DNA from: Pseudomonas mosselii
GTDB taxonomy: Bacteria; Pseudomonadota; Gammaproteobacteria; Pseudomonadales; Pseudomonadaceae
Assembly: GCF_005796105.1 (NCBI RefSeq)
Contig: NZ_VAUO01000008.1
Coordinates: 124,001-188,000, forward strand
DNA: 64,000 bases
Direction of reading: 5' to 3'
In this document: positions 8,465 to 16,686 of the stretch, piece by piece
How positions within the stretch are numbered: the stretch's first letter is position 1
How the letters are laid out: each line of letters starts with the position of its first letter
Notes under the pieces: generated by a model
Told to the model about the DNA's origin: nothing
The model's database searches: none
What the model saw: only the letters and a program-made list of their open reading frames with translations
Made by a program: the position numbers and the translations under genes

Positions 8465-9106
8465 TCAGATCCCGTACTGGGCGCGATATGCCTCGACCGC
8501 TGGCAGGTGCTGCTTGAGCTGCGGATCGTCGGCCAGGAACTCCAGCACTTGCGTCAGCGAGACGATGCTCACCACCGGGATACCGAAGTCGCGCTCGACT
8601 TCCTGGATCGCAGACAGCTCGCCATTGCCGCGCTCTTCGCGGTTCAACGCAATCAATACGCCAGCGGCCTTGGCCTGCTGGGCATTGATGATCTGCATCA
8701 CTTCGCGGATGGCGGTACCGGCGGTGATCACGTCGTCGATGATCAGCACGTCACCGGCCAGCGGGGCGCCGACCAGGCTGCCACCTTCGCCGTGGGCCTT
8801 GGCCTCTTTGCGGTTGAAGCACCATGGCACGTCCAGCTGATGCTGCTCAGCCAGGGCCACCGCGGTAGCCGCCGCCAACGGGATGCCCTTGTAGGCTGGG
8901 CCGAACAGCACGTCGAACGGGATCTTGCTGTCGACGATGGCCGCAGCGTAGCAACGCCCCAGCTGTGCCAACGCAGACCCTGTATTGAACAGGCCGGCAT
9001 TGAAGAAGTACGGGCTGGTACGCCCCGATTTCAGGGTGAACTCACCGAAGCGCAGAACGCCGCGATCGATGGCAAAACGGATGAAGTCGCGCTGATACGG
9101 CTGCAT
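8465..9106 (-). CDS. pyrE: Orotate phosphoribosyltransferase
   Basis: 213 residues, standard length. It carries the PRPP-binding motif VLIIDDVITAGTA (about residues 120-132), the flexible catalytic loop FNRKEAKAHGEGG and N-terminal FTLKSGRTSPYFFN. It converts orotate and PRPP to OMP in pyrimidine biosynthesis. It is divergent from crc across an 80-bp gap, the same arrangement known in other pseudomonads. Confidence 0.97.
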   Translation of the reverse strand: MQPYQRDFIRFAIDRGVLRFGEFTLKSGRTSPYFFNAGLFNTGSALAQLGRCYAAAIVDSKIPFDVLFGPAYKGIPLAAATAVALAEQHQLDVPWCFNRKEAKAHGEGGSLVGAPLAGDVLIIDDVITAGTAIREVMQIINAQQAKAAGVLIALNREERGNGELSAIQEVERDFGIPVVSIVSLTQVLEFLADDPQLKQHLPAVEAYRAQYGI

Positions 9107-9186
9107 GAAAGGTCCCGGACACCACGGATTTAGCTAAATGTGTTGAGCTCGGGTATCATACACGCACGAGATTTTTGGGGCCATTT

Positions 9187-9966
9187 ATGCGGATCATCAG
9201 TGTGAACGTGAATGGCATTCAGGCTGCGGCCGAGCGTGGATTGCTCAGCTGGCTGCAAGCCCAGAATGCCGACGTCATCTGTCTTCAGGATACCCGCGCC
9301 TCGGCCTTTGAACTCGACGACCCAGCTTTCCAGCTCGATGGCTATTTCCTTTACGCCTGCGATGCGGAGGTGCCCACCCAAGGTGGCGTGGCACTTTACT
9401 CGCGCATGCAGCCCAAGGCAGTCATCACCGGCCTGGGCATCGAGACAGCCGACCGCTACGGGCGTTACCTGCAAGCAGATTTCGACAAGGTAAGTATTGC
9501 CACGCTGCTCCTGCCCTCGGGCATGAACGGCGATGAAGACTTGAACCAGAAATTCAAGTTGATGGACGACTTCGCCAAGTACCTGGACAAGCAACGTCGC
9601 AAGCGCCGTGAGTACATCTATTGCGGCTCGTTCTACGTGGCGCAGCAGAAGCTCGACATCAAGAACTGGCGCGACAGCCAGCAGTCGGTGGGCTTCTTGC
9701 CACCGGAGCGGGCCTGGATGGACGCTATTACCGGCGACATGGGCTACGTCGATGCGCTGCGCGAAGTCAGCCGTGAGGGCGACCAGTACAGCTGGTGGCC
9801 GGATAACGAACAGGCCGAGATGCTCAACCTGGGCTACCGGTTCGACTACCAGATCCTGACGCCAGGCCTGCGCCGTTTCGTGCGCAACGCCCGCCTGCCG
9901 CGCCAGCCACGCTTCTCGCGCCACGCGCCGCTGATCGTGGACTACGACTGGACCCTCACCATCTGA
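9187..9966 (+). CDS. crc: Catabolite repression control protein Crc
   Basis: 259 residues of the exonuclease III / AP-endonuclease fold, but the nuclease residues are lost. The usual QET metal-binding motif is QDT (LQDTRAS), and the D-x-N pair of the catalytic loop is replaced in CGSFYVA. This matches Crc, which acts with Hfq at A-rich AAnAAnAA motifs to repress translation of catabolic mRNAs when preferred carbon sources are present. The start MRIISVNVNG at ATG 9187 is the family start; an in-frame TTG at 9175 is rejected. The gene stands between divergent pyrE and convergent rph. Confidence 0.97.
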   Translation: MRIISVNVNGIQAAAERGLLSWLQAQNADVICLQDTRASAFELDDPAFQLDGYFLYACDAEVPTQGGVALYSRMQPKAVITGLGIETADRYGRYLQADFDKVSIATLLLPSGMNGDEDLNQKFKLMDDFAKYLDKQRRKRREYIYCGSFYVAQQKLDIKNWRDSQQSVGFLPPERAWMDAITGDMGYVDALREVSREGDQYSWWPDNEQAEMLNLGYRFDYQILTPGLRRFVRNARLPRQPRFSRHAPLIVDYDWTLTI

Positions 9967-9974
9967 GGAACACC

Positions 9975-10018
9975 AGCCACAAAAAAGCCGACCTTCCAAG
10001 GTCGGCTTTTTTGTGGCT
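9975..10018. terminator. Long perfect bidirectional terminator between crc and rph
   Basis: A perfect 44-bp palindrome: AGCCACAAAAAAGCCGACCTT, a 2-base centre, and its exact complement ending GGCTTTTTTGTGGCT. It provides T-runs on both strands for the convergent crc and rph transcripts. Confidence 0.93.
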
Positions 10019-10030
10019 GCGAAACAGCGA

Positions 10031-10753
10031 TCAGTCGGCCAGTGCCGCCTGTTGCAGTTCGAAGATCTCGGTCATGCCCTTCTGCGCCAGCGCCAGCATG
10101 GCGTTGAAGTCTTCAGGCTGGAACGGCGCGCCTTCGGCGGTGCCCTGTACTTCGATGAAACCACCGGCGCTGGTCATGACCACGTTGAGGTCGGTCTCGG
10201 CAGCGGAGTCTTCGAGGTAGTCGAGGTCCAGCACCGCCTCGCCCTGGTACATGCCCACCGATACCGCGGCGATCATGTGCTTGAGTGGGTTGCCGCCCTT
10301 CAGGCCGCCACGCTTCTTGATGACCGTCAGCGCATCGCACAGGGCGACCATGGCACCGGTGATCGACGCGGTACGCGTACCGCCGTCGGCCTGGATCACG
10401 TCGCAGTCGACGTAAAGGGTGATATCGCCGAGCTTGCTCATGTCGAGTGCCGCACGCAGCGAACGGCCGATCAGGCGCTGGATTTCCAGGGTGCGACCAC
10501 CCTGCTTGCCACGGCTGGCCTCACGCTGGTTACGCTCGCCAGTGGAGCGCGGCAGCATGCCGTATTCAGCCGTCAGCCAGCCTTGACCCTGGCCCTTGAG
10601 GAAGCGGGGAACACCATTTTCGACGCTGACCGTGCAGATGACCTTGGTGTCACCGAACTCGACCAGTACCGACCCCTCGGCGTGCTTGGTGTAGTTGCGG
10701 GTAATGCGGATCGAGCGGAGCTGATCGGCGGCGCGACCACTTGGACGTTTCAT
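10031..10753 (-). CDS. rph: Ribonuclease PH
   Basis: 240 residues, the usual length. It has the family opening MKRPSGRAADQLRSIRITRN, the RNA-binding MLPRSTGERNQRE segment (about residues 80-92) and CDVIQADGGTRTASITG. It is a phosphate-dependent 3' exoribonuclease that trims tRNA and other RNA 3' ends. Start at 10753 chosen from the conserved MKRPSGR opening. It is divergent from yicC. Confidence 0.97.
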   Translation of the reverse strand: MKRPSGRAADQLRSIRITRNYTKHAEGSVLVEFGDTKVICTVSVENGVPRFLKGQGQGWLTAEYGMLPRSTGERNQREASRGKQGGRTLEIQRLIGRSLRAALDMSKLGDITLYVDCDVIQADGGTRTASITGAMVALCDALTVIKKRGGLKGGNPLKHMIAAVSVGMYQGEAVLDLDYLEDSAAETDLNVVMTSAGGFIEVQGTAEGAPFQPEDFNAMLALAQKGMTEIFELQQAALAD

Positions 10754-10892
10754 CTGGGATACCTGTACCGGGACTTTGAATCTGCCGAGCATTATAGAGC
10801 CCGACGCCTCTCGAAGACATGCCTATCGTCGAGCGCGGCGCAGCCTGTCGACTTTTCCCATCCAACAGACCCGCACCTGTAGCATGGGCGGA

Positions 10893-10922
10893 TTGGGCGC
10901 CCGGGCCGCACTGCGCTACAAT
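10893..10922 (+). promoter_or_regulatory. Candidate sigma-70 promoter of yicC-gmk
   Basis: TTGGGC (10893-10898), 18-bp spacer, TACAAT (10917-10922). The -10 is good and the -35 moderate. It lies 58 bp before the yicC start. Confidence 0.5.
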
Positions 10923-10979
10923 CCTGCGCCTTGCAGCCGACAGGCTCCCCCGTTCACCCGATTACGCGAGGTACTCCCC

Positions 10980-11843
10980 ATGGTGCACAGCATGACCGCC
11001 TTCGCCCGCGCCGAACGCGCCGGCAGCCAGGGCACCCTGGTCTGGGAACTGCGCTCGGTCAACCACCGCTACCTGGAACCTCACCTGCGCCTGCCCGAGG
11101 CCCTGCGCGACCTCGAAGGCGCGGTGCGCGAGGGCCTGCGCCAAGGCCTGTCACGCGGCAAGGTCGAGTGCACCCTGCGCCTGTCCGAAGACAGCACCGG
11201 CAAGCCGTTGCAGGTCGATCGCGAGCGCGCCGCGCAGCTGGTCGCCGCAGCCGAAACCGTGGCCAGCCTGATCAAGCAGCCAGCACCGCTCAACCCCCTG
11301 GAGGTGCTGGCCTGGCCAGGCGTACTGGTGGCCGACGCCAGCGACCCGCAGGCCCTCAACGCCGAAGCCCTTGCCCTGTTCGACCACGCCCTGACCGAAC
11401 TCAAGGCCGGCCGCCAGCGCGAAGGCGCGGAGCTTGCCAGGTTGATCAACGAACGCTTGGACAGCATGGCCCACGAGGTCACCACCTTGCGCGCCCTGGT
11501 GCCGCAGATGCTCGCCGCGCAGCGCCAGAAAATCCTCGACCGCTTCGGCGACATGCAGGCCGAACTCGACCCGCAACGTCTGGAGCAGGAGATGGTGCTG
11601 CTGGCCCAGAAAAGCGACGTCGCCGAAGAACTGGACCGCCTTAGCACCCACGTCGGTGAAGTACGCCGGGTACTCAAGTCCGGCGGTGCTGCCGGTCGGC
11701 GCCTGGACTTCCTGATGCAGGAACTCAACCGCGAAGCCAACACCTTGGGCTCCAAGGCCTTCGACCCACGCAGCACGCAAGCGGCGGTCAACCTGAAGGT
11801 GTTGATCGAGCAAATGCGTGAACAAGTACAGAACATCGAGTAA
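10980..11843 (+). CDS. yicC: YicC-family endoribonuclease-like protein
   Basis: 287 residues with the N-terminal family signature MVHSMTAFARAE and WELRSVNHRYLE (about residues 22-33) and the C-terminal DFLMQELNREANTLGSKA...LKVLIEQMREQVQNIE domain. E. coli YicC has been reported as an RNA-degrading enzyme linked to small-RNA turnover. The gene is followed 12 bp later by gmk, a conserved pairing across proteobacteria. Confidence 0.92.
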   Translation: MVHSMTAFARAERAGSQGTLVWELRSVNHRYLEPHLRLPEALRDLEGAVREGLRQGLSRGKVECTLRLSEDSTGKPLQVDRERAAQLVAAAETVASLIKQPAPLNPLEVLAWPGVLVADASDPQALNAEALALFDHALTELKAGRQREGAELARLINERLDSMAHEVTTLRALVPQMLAAQRQKILDRFGDMQAELDPQRLEQEMVLLAQKSDVAEELDRLSTHVGEVRRVLKSGGAAGRRLDFLMQELNREANTLGSKAFDPRSTQAAVNLKVLIEQMREQVQNIE

Positions 11844-11855
11844 GGCCACCCCACC

Positions 11856-12476
11856 ATGAACCACAGCAGCGGCACCCTCTACATCGTCTCGGCCCCCTCT
11901 GGCGCTGGCAAGACCAGCCTGGTCACAGCGCTGATCAAGGACGACCCACGCGTCAGCGTCTCGGTCTCGCACACCACCCGCAACAAGCGCCCGGGCGAAG
12001 AAAACGGAGTGAACTACCACTTCGTCAGCCACGACGCGTTCAAGGCGCTGATCGCCAAGAACGACTTCCTGGAGCATGCCGAAGTGTTCGGTAACTTCTA
12101 TGGGACATCGCGCAGCTCGATCCAGCAAGTGCTGGACAAGGGCAATGACCTGATCCTGGAAATCGACTGGCAAGGCGCCCAGCAGGTACGCAAGCTGATG
12201 CCTGAAGCGGTGTCGGTATTCATCCTGCCACCGAGCCAGCAAGCCCTGCGCCAACGCCTGGACGGCCGAGGCCAGGACAGCGAGGAGATCATCGCCGGAC
12301 GCATGAAGGAAGCCGTCAGCGAGATGGTGCACTACGACGAGTACGACTACCTCATCATCAACGATGAATTCGCCGTGGCACTGGAAGAGATGAAGGCGGT
12401 GTTCACCTCGAATCGCCTGCGACTGAAGCAGCAGCAGGCGCGGCATGGTGAGTTGCTCAAACAGCTGATCGGCTGA
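11856..12476 (+). CDS. gmk: Guanylate kinase
   Basis: 206 residues. The P-loop SAPSGAGKTSL lies at about residues 10-20, followed by the GMP-binding SHTTRNKRPGE...NYHFV segment and the IDWQGAQQVRK region. It phosphorylates GMP to GDP, supplying guanine nucleotides. Downstream of yicC in the same unit, and followed by a structured dispersed repeat rather than a clear terminator. Confidence 0.97.
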   Translation: MNHSSGTLYIVSAPSGAGKTSLVTALIKDDPRVSVSVSHTTRNKRPGEENGVNYHFVSHDAFKALIAKNDFLEHAEVFGNFYGTSRSSIQQVLDKGNDLILEIDWQGAQQVRKLMPEAVSVFILPPSQQALRQRLDGRGQDSEEIIAGRMKEAVSEMVHYDEYDYLIINDEFAVALEEMKAVFTSNRLRLKQQQARHGELLKQLIG

Positions 12477-12530
12477 AGAGGCCCTTTCCGCTCCCATAGG
12501 ATTGTGCAAAGCCTGAATCCAACGCTGCAC

Positions 12531-12620
12531 CTGTAGGAGATCACCCAGCCCTTTGGGCTGCGCTGTCGCGCAGAGAACTGATTTCGCAAGCGCTCCGCGT
12601 ACCCTGTGGGAGCGGGCTTG
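12531..12620 (+). repeat. Dispersed structured repeat, copy A
   Basis: About 86-90 bp from CTGTAGGAGATCACCCAG to CCTGTGGGAGCGGGCTTG. It contains hairpins CAGCCC-TTT-GGGCTG and CTGCGC-TGTC-GCGCAG, and a third pairing CGCTCC...GGGAGCG. It is identical over this span to copy C at 37859 and close to copy B at 33339. Its right end merges into a REP-like sequence. Confidence 0.88.
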
Positions 12621-12640
12621 CCGGGGCGCCGGACCGGTCG

Positions 12641-12663
12641 AAAAGGGCCGCAAAGCGGCCCCA
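12641..12663 (-). terminator. Terminator of the permease gene
   Basis: On the minus strand GGGCCGC-TTT-GCGGCCC followed by TTTT, five bases past the permease stop codon. Confidence 0.85.
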
Positions 12664-12667
12664 CTCA

Positions 12668-14206
12668 TTATTCCTGCAACTGGATCGTGGCCTGCTGACG
12701 CAGCGTTGCCCCCAGGAAATACGCCGGCAAGCGCAGCCGCGAGAGCATCATCAGCACGATGCCCAACGCCGAGATGATCACCGCGATCACGAACACCAGC
12801 CCAAGCCCCGCCACATGCGAGCCACTGCCAAAGTCCGGCGAGGCGCTGTCGATGGCCGTGCGTACGAAAATCACCGACAGGATCAGCCCACCCACCAACG
12901 GGCACAGGCCGCGCATGAAGAAGTGGCGCAGGCTGTCGAACAGGCTGTGGCGGAAGTACCACACGCAGGCGAACGCGGTCAGCGAATAGTAGAAGCAGAT
13001 CATCATCCCCAGCGCGGTGATGGTGTCAGCCAGCACGTTCTCGCTCAGGGTACGCATGGTCACATAGAACAACCCTGCGGCAACCCCGGCGCAAATGGTC
13101 GCGTAGCGCGGCGTCTGCGAGCGCGGACAAACCTTGGCAAAGCGCTGCGGCACGGCGCCGTAATACCCCATGGCCAGCAGCGTGCGCGCCGGCGAGACGA
13201 AGGTCGACTGCAACGACGCTGCCGTGCTGGCCAGCACCGCGATGGACATCAGGATCGCCAGCGGCCCCATCACCGGCCCGGCCAGGTGGGCGAAGACATT
13301 CTCCTGGATACGCGGGTTGTTCAGGCCCAGGCCCTCTTCGCTGATTCCGGCGAACTGCAAGGTCGCAATAGCGGTGACCAGGTACAGGCCGAGAATCAGC
13401 AGCACGGTCCAGGTGGCAGCCTTGCCTGGCACCTCATCACTGCCGACCGACTCTTCGCTGACGGTCAGGCACACATCCCATCCCCAGAAAATGAAGATCG
13501 ACAGTGAAAGGCCGGCTGCGAACGCCGAGAACGACTCGACGCCGAACGGGTTGAACCAGGCCAGATCGAAGGCCAACGGTGGCGGTGCGGTGGTCTCGCG
13601 AAAAGCCGCGAAGGCAAAGCCGATCAACACCAGAAGCTGCAACGCCACCAGACCGTACTGTACGGTCATGGTGGTCGCCATGCCCCGGCAGCAGATCCAC
13701 ACCGCCAGGGCGATGAACACGCAACAGGTGCTGATGTTGACCATCAGGTTGTCGGCCAGGGCCGCCAGCTCGTGGTTGCCGGTGATCTGGGCGAGGAACA
13801 GGTAGAAGAAGTCGACCGCCACCCCCGCCAGATTCGACAGCACGATGGTGGTGGCGACCACCAGCCCCCAGCCGCCGATCCAACCGATCATCGGACCGAA
13901 GGCACGGGCCGACCAAGTAAAGGAGGTGCCGCTGTCAGGTTCCGCGGAGTTCAACTCGCGATAACCCAGCGCCACCAGCAGCATCGGCAGGAAGCCAACG
14001 ATGAATACCGCAGGCAGATGGGCGCCGACTTCGCGAACGGTCGGGCCGAGTGCACCGGTCAGGGTGTAGACCGGCGCGATAGTGGAAATGCCAAGCACCA
14101 CGCTGGCCAGCAGCCCCAGCCGGCCCTTGGCCAGACCTTTGCTGCGCTGAGTGGTGTCCGAGTCGGCCGCATCGGGTGGGCGGCCGGCGTCTGTGTAATC
14201 GTTCAT
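12668..14206 (-). CDS. APC-superfamily amino acid / polyamine permease
   Basis: 512 residues with about 12 hydrophobic segments. The first is preceded by KGLAKGRLGLLASVVLGISTIAP, typical of APC-type permeases. Being the third gene of a unit with gamma-glutamyl-polyamine ligase and hydrolase genes, it most likely imports putrescine or a related amine (PuuP-like role), but substrate cannot be read from sequence. It is separated from the upstream hydrolase gene by 113 bp, and ends at a terminator. Cytoplasmic-membrane location. An amino acid substrate is a real alternative. Confidence 0.85.
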   Translation of the reverse strand: MNDYTDAGRPPDAADSDTTQRSKGLAKGRLGLLASVVLGISTIAPVYTLTGALGPTVREVGAHLPAVFIVGFLPMLLVALGYRELNSAEPDSGTSFTWSARAFGPMIGWIGGWGLVVATTIVLSNLAGVAVDFFYLFLAQITGNHELAALADNLMVNISTCCVFIALAVWICCRGMATTMTVQYGLVALQLLVLIGFAFAAFRETTAPPPLAFDLAWFNPFGVESFSAFAAGLSLSIFIFWGWDVCLTVSEESVGSDEVPGKAATWTVLLILGLYLVTAIATLQFAGISEEGLGLNNPRIQENVFAHLAGPVMGPLAILMSIAVLASTAASLQSTFVSPARTLLAMGYYGAVPQRFAKVCPRSQTPRYATICAGVAAGLFYVTMRTLSENVLADTITALGMMICFYYSLTAFACVWYFRHSLFDSLRHFFMRGLCPLVGGLILSVIFVRTAIDSASPDFGSGSHVAGLGLVFVIAVIISALGIVLMMLSRLRLPAYFLGATLRQQATIQLQE

Positions 14207-14319
14207 GAGTCTGTGCCGTCACTATTGGAATTGTTCTCACAGGCCCGCCGTAGAGGGCCCGCTTTCACTCATTGAAAGCTCGTGGTGGGGGCACGGTCAT
14301 CCCAGACCTTCGGCGCACG

Positions 14320-15093
14320 TCAGCAGGATCTGCGACGCTTACCTTCCCGTGCAGCATGGGCAATGCAGGCCTCGCGGAACGCCTCGAACAGGCGCAGCGA
14401 AACCGGGTTGTCGGCGAAACGCCATTCGGGGTGCCACTGCACGCCAAGCACGAAGCCCGGCGCATCCGGCATCGACACCGCCTCAATCAGACCATCCGGG
14501 GCACGCGCCTCGACCCGCAGGCCCGGAGCCAGGCGGTCGATGCCCTGCGCGTGCAGGGAATTGACCTCGAACTGCGCAGGCAAGCCCAAGCGCTCGAACA
14601 ACCCACCCGAGGCCACCGCTACCGGGTGCCGTGGGCCGTATTGCACCTCAAGCGCGGCGTCCGGCGGTTCACGGTGGTCCAGGTAGCCAGGCAGCTCGTG
14701 CACACGCGGGTACAGGCTACCGCCCAGAGCCACGTTAAGTTCCTGGAAGCCCCGGCAGATACACAACACCGGCACGCCGGCGGCAATGGCCGCACGCAGC
14801 AACGGCAAGGTCAGGCGGTCACGCGCCAAGTCGTGGCGGGTGCCTTCGGCGCTGGGCGCGCCATTGTAATGATGCGGCTCGACATTGGAAGGCGAGCCGG
14901 TGAACAGGATACCGTCCAACGGGGCCAGCAGCGCCTGGCTGTCGCTGCCACCGTCGCGGGCCGGCAGGATCAGTGGCAATCCGGCGAAGCCTGCGGCCTC
15001 GACATACTTGTCGCCCACCGTATGTGACGCGTTCTTGCCCACCTGCTGACGGCAGGCGCTAATACCGATCAAGGGGACCGCAATTGCGCTCAT
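14320..15093 (-). CDS. puuD: Gamma-glutamyl-GABA hydrolase-like class I amidotransferase
   Basis: 257 residues of the peptidase C26 family. The nucleophile is in VPVLCICRGFQELNVALGG (about residues 115-130) and the His/Glu pair in VQWHPEW. PuuD releases glutamate from gamma-glutamyl-aminobutyrate, the last step of the glutamylated putrescine pathway. The start at 15093 lies four bases after the upstream ligase stop, indicating translational linkage. The symbol follows the E. coli pathway; the P. aeruginosa equivalents are called SpuA/PauD. Confidence 0.88.
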   Translation of the reverse strand: MSAIAVPLIGISACRQQVGKNASHTVGDKYVEAAGFAGLPLILPARDGGSDSQALLAPLDGILFTGSPSNVEPHHYNGAPSAEGTRHDLARDRLTLPLLRAAIAAGVPVLCICRGFQELNVALGGSLYPRVHELPGYLDHREPPDAALEVQYGPRHPVAVASGGLFERLGLPAQFEVNSLHAQGIDRLAPGLRVEARAPDGLIEAVSMPDAPGFVLGVQWHPEWRFADNPVSLRLFEAFREACIAHAAREGKRRRSC

Positions 15094-15097
15094 GGGC

Positions 15098-16480
15098 TTA
15101 TACCGTGTGCAGGTACCAGTTGTATTCGAGGTCGGAGATCGACACTTCGAACTCGGCCAGCTCGCTCTCTTTGCAGGCCACGAAGATATCGATGTAGTCC
15201 GGGCTGATGTATTGGTTGAGCACTTCGCTGTCGTCCAGCGCACGCAGCGCGTCGCGCAAGTTGTTCGGCAGGCTCTGCTCCAGTTGCTCGTAAGAGTTGC
15301 CTTCGATCGGCTGACCCGGCTCGATCTTCTGGGTCAGGCCATGATGGATGCCGGCGAGGATCGCCGCGAGCATCAGGTATGGGTTGGCGTCGGCGCCCGC
15401 CACGCGATGCTCGATACGCACGTTCTCGCGGCTGTCGGTCGGCACGCGCAAGGCCACGGTGCGATTATCCAGACCCCAGCTTGGCGCGTTGGGCACATAG
15501 AACTGCGCGCCAAAGCGGCGGTAGGAGTTGATGTTCGGACAAAGGAAGGCCATGGACGCCGGCATGGTCTCCAGCACACCGCCGATGGCGTGGCGCAGGG
15601 TGTCGCTTTCCAGCGGATCGTCGCTGGCGAAGATGTTCTTGCCGGTTTTCTTGTCCAGCAGCGATATGTGCACATGCAGTCCGTTACCCGCCTGGCCCGG
15701 GTAGGGCTTGGCCATGAAGGTGGTGTCCATCTCATGGTCGTAGGCGATGTTCTTGATCAGGCGTTTGAGCAGGATGGCGTAGTCGCAGGCCTTGAGCGGA
15801 TCGGCGACATGGTGCAGGTTCACCTCGAACTGCGCCGGGGCGCTTTCCTTGACGATGGCATCGGCCGGGATGCCTTGCTCCTTGGCGGCTTCGAGCATGT
15901 CTTGCAGGCAGTCGGCGTATTCGTCGAGGTCGTCGATCAGGTACACCTGGGTTGACTGCGGGCGCTTGCCCGAGATCGGCGAGCGCGGCGGCTGCGGACG
16001 GCCGTTGAGGTTGTCCTGGTCGATCAGGTAGAACTCCAGCTCGAACGCGGCGCAGATATCCAGGCCCAGGGCATCGAACTTGTCCACCACCTGGCGCAGC
16101 ACCTCACGCGGATCGGCGAAGAACGGCTGGCCTTCGATCTCGTGCATGGTCATCAGCAACTGCGCGGTCGGGCGCTTCTGCCACGGCTCGTCGGCCAGGG
16201 TGCCGGGGATCGGGTAGCAGATGCGATCGGCATCGCCGATGTCCAGGCCGAGCCCGGTACTCTCGACGGTGGAGCCGTTGATGTCCAGGGCGAACAGCGA
16301 GGCCGGCAGGTTGATGCCTTTCTCGTAGACCTTGTGCAGGCTGGCACGCTCGATGCGCTTGCCGCGCACTACACCGTTCATGTCGGAGATCAGCAGGTCA
16401 ACGTACTGCGTGTCCGGGTGGGCTTCCAGGAATTGATTCATCTCGCGGGAAGAACGGGCGCACGGGGAGACCGACGTCAT
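15098..16480 (-). CDS. puuA: Glutamate-polyamine (putrescine) ligase, glutamine synthetase family
   Basis: 460 residues. Glutamine synthetase folds are seen: the beta-grasp with LLISDMNGVVRGKRIER (about residues 34-50), the metal motif AAFELEFYL, the NGLHVHISL motif and the RRFGAQFYVPNAPSWG plus EHRVAGADANPYL segments. It is shorter and distinct from GlnA and lacks the adenylylation tyrosine context, matching the PuuA/SpuI ligases that make gamma-glutamylputrescine. ATG 16480 has AAGGA about 10 bases upstream. It heads the operon; the LysR gene is divergent. An AACAACAA motif lies in its leader. Confidence 0.9.
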   Translation of the reverse strand: MTSVSPCARSSREMNQFLEAHPDTQYVDLLISDMNGVVRGKRIERASLHKVYEKGINLPASLFALDINGSTVESTGLGLDIGDADRICYPIPGTLADEPWQKRPTAQLLMTMHEIEGQPFFADPREVLRQVVDKFDALGLDICAAFELEFYLIDQDNLNGRPQPPRSPISGKRPQSTQVYLIDDLDEYADCLQDMLEAAKEQGIPADAIVKESAPAQFEVNLHHVADPLKACDYAILLKRLIKNIAYDHEMDTTFMAKPYPGQAGNGLHVHISLLDKKTGKNIFASDDPLESDTLRHAIGGVLETMPASMAFLCPNINSYRRFGAQFYVPNAPSWGLDNRTVALRVPTDSRENVRIEHRVAGADANPYLMLAAILAGIHHGLTQKIEPGQPIEGNSYEQLEQSLPNNLRDALRALDDSEVLNQYISPDYIDIFVACKESELAEFEVSISDLEYNWYLHTV

Positions 16481-16556
16481 GGCTGTACATCCTTTGATTC
16501 GGAGCGGCGATGTGGAGCTGCGGATGACGCCTTGGCAGGCGACGATGGTGCTGCTG

Positions 16557-16564
16557 TTGTTGTT
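16557..16564 (-). promoter_or_regulatory. AAnAAnAA motif in the polyamine-ligase leader
   Basis: On the minus strand AACAACAA, preceded by AA and followed by CAGCAG, about 77 bases upstream of the puuA start. It fits the Hfq/Crc motif but is not adjacent to the ribosome site, so its effect is less certain. Confidence 0.35.
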
Positions 16565-16606
16565 TTCACGAGCCCATCGTGGGGGGCTGGTTGCCGACCG
16601 GCTGGA

Positions 16607-16635
16607 TTGATTCCCGGGGGCCGTTTCACTATAAA
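16607..16635 (+). promoter_or_regulatory. Sigma-70 promoter of the LysR gene
   Basis: TTGATT (16607-16612), 17-bp spacer, TATAAA (16630-16635), about 50 bp before the chosen start. Good match. Confidence 0.65.
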
Positions 16636-16686
16636 ATGGCCCCAACGCAACAGACATTGGCATTTCGGCAAGCAGAGCGTGCATCG

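Noticed and set aside
9187..9966. Calling the crc gene exonuclease III
   Set aside because: The fold is similar but the catalytic Glu is Asp and the D-x-N loop is lost, so it matches Crc rather than a nuclease.
10013..10882. A 289-codon frame opposite rph
   Set aside because: Same reason: antisense of RNase PH with no recognisable motif or ribosome site.
12553..12777. Small protein reading CAVAQRTDFASAPRTLWER, also seen near 33245 and 37881
   Set aside because: It is translated from the dispersed repeat, which changes without regard to frame; no ribosome site and no conservation as a protein.
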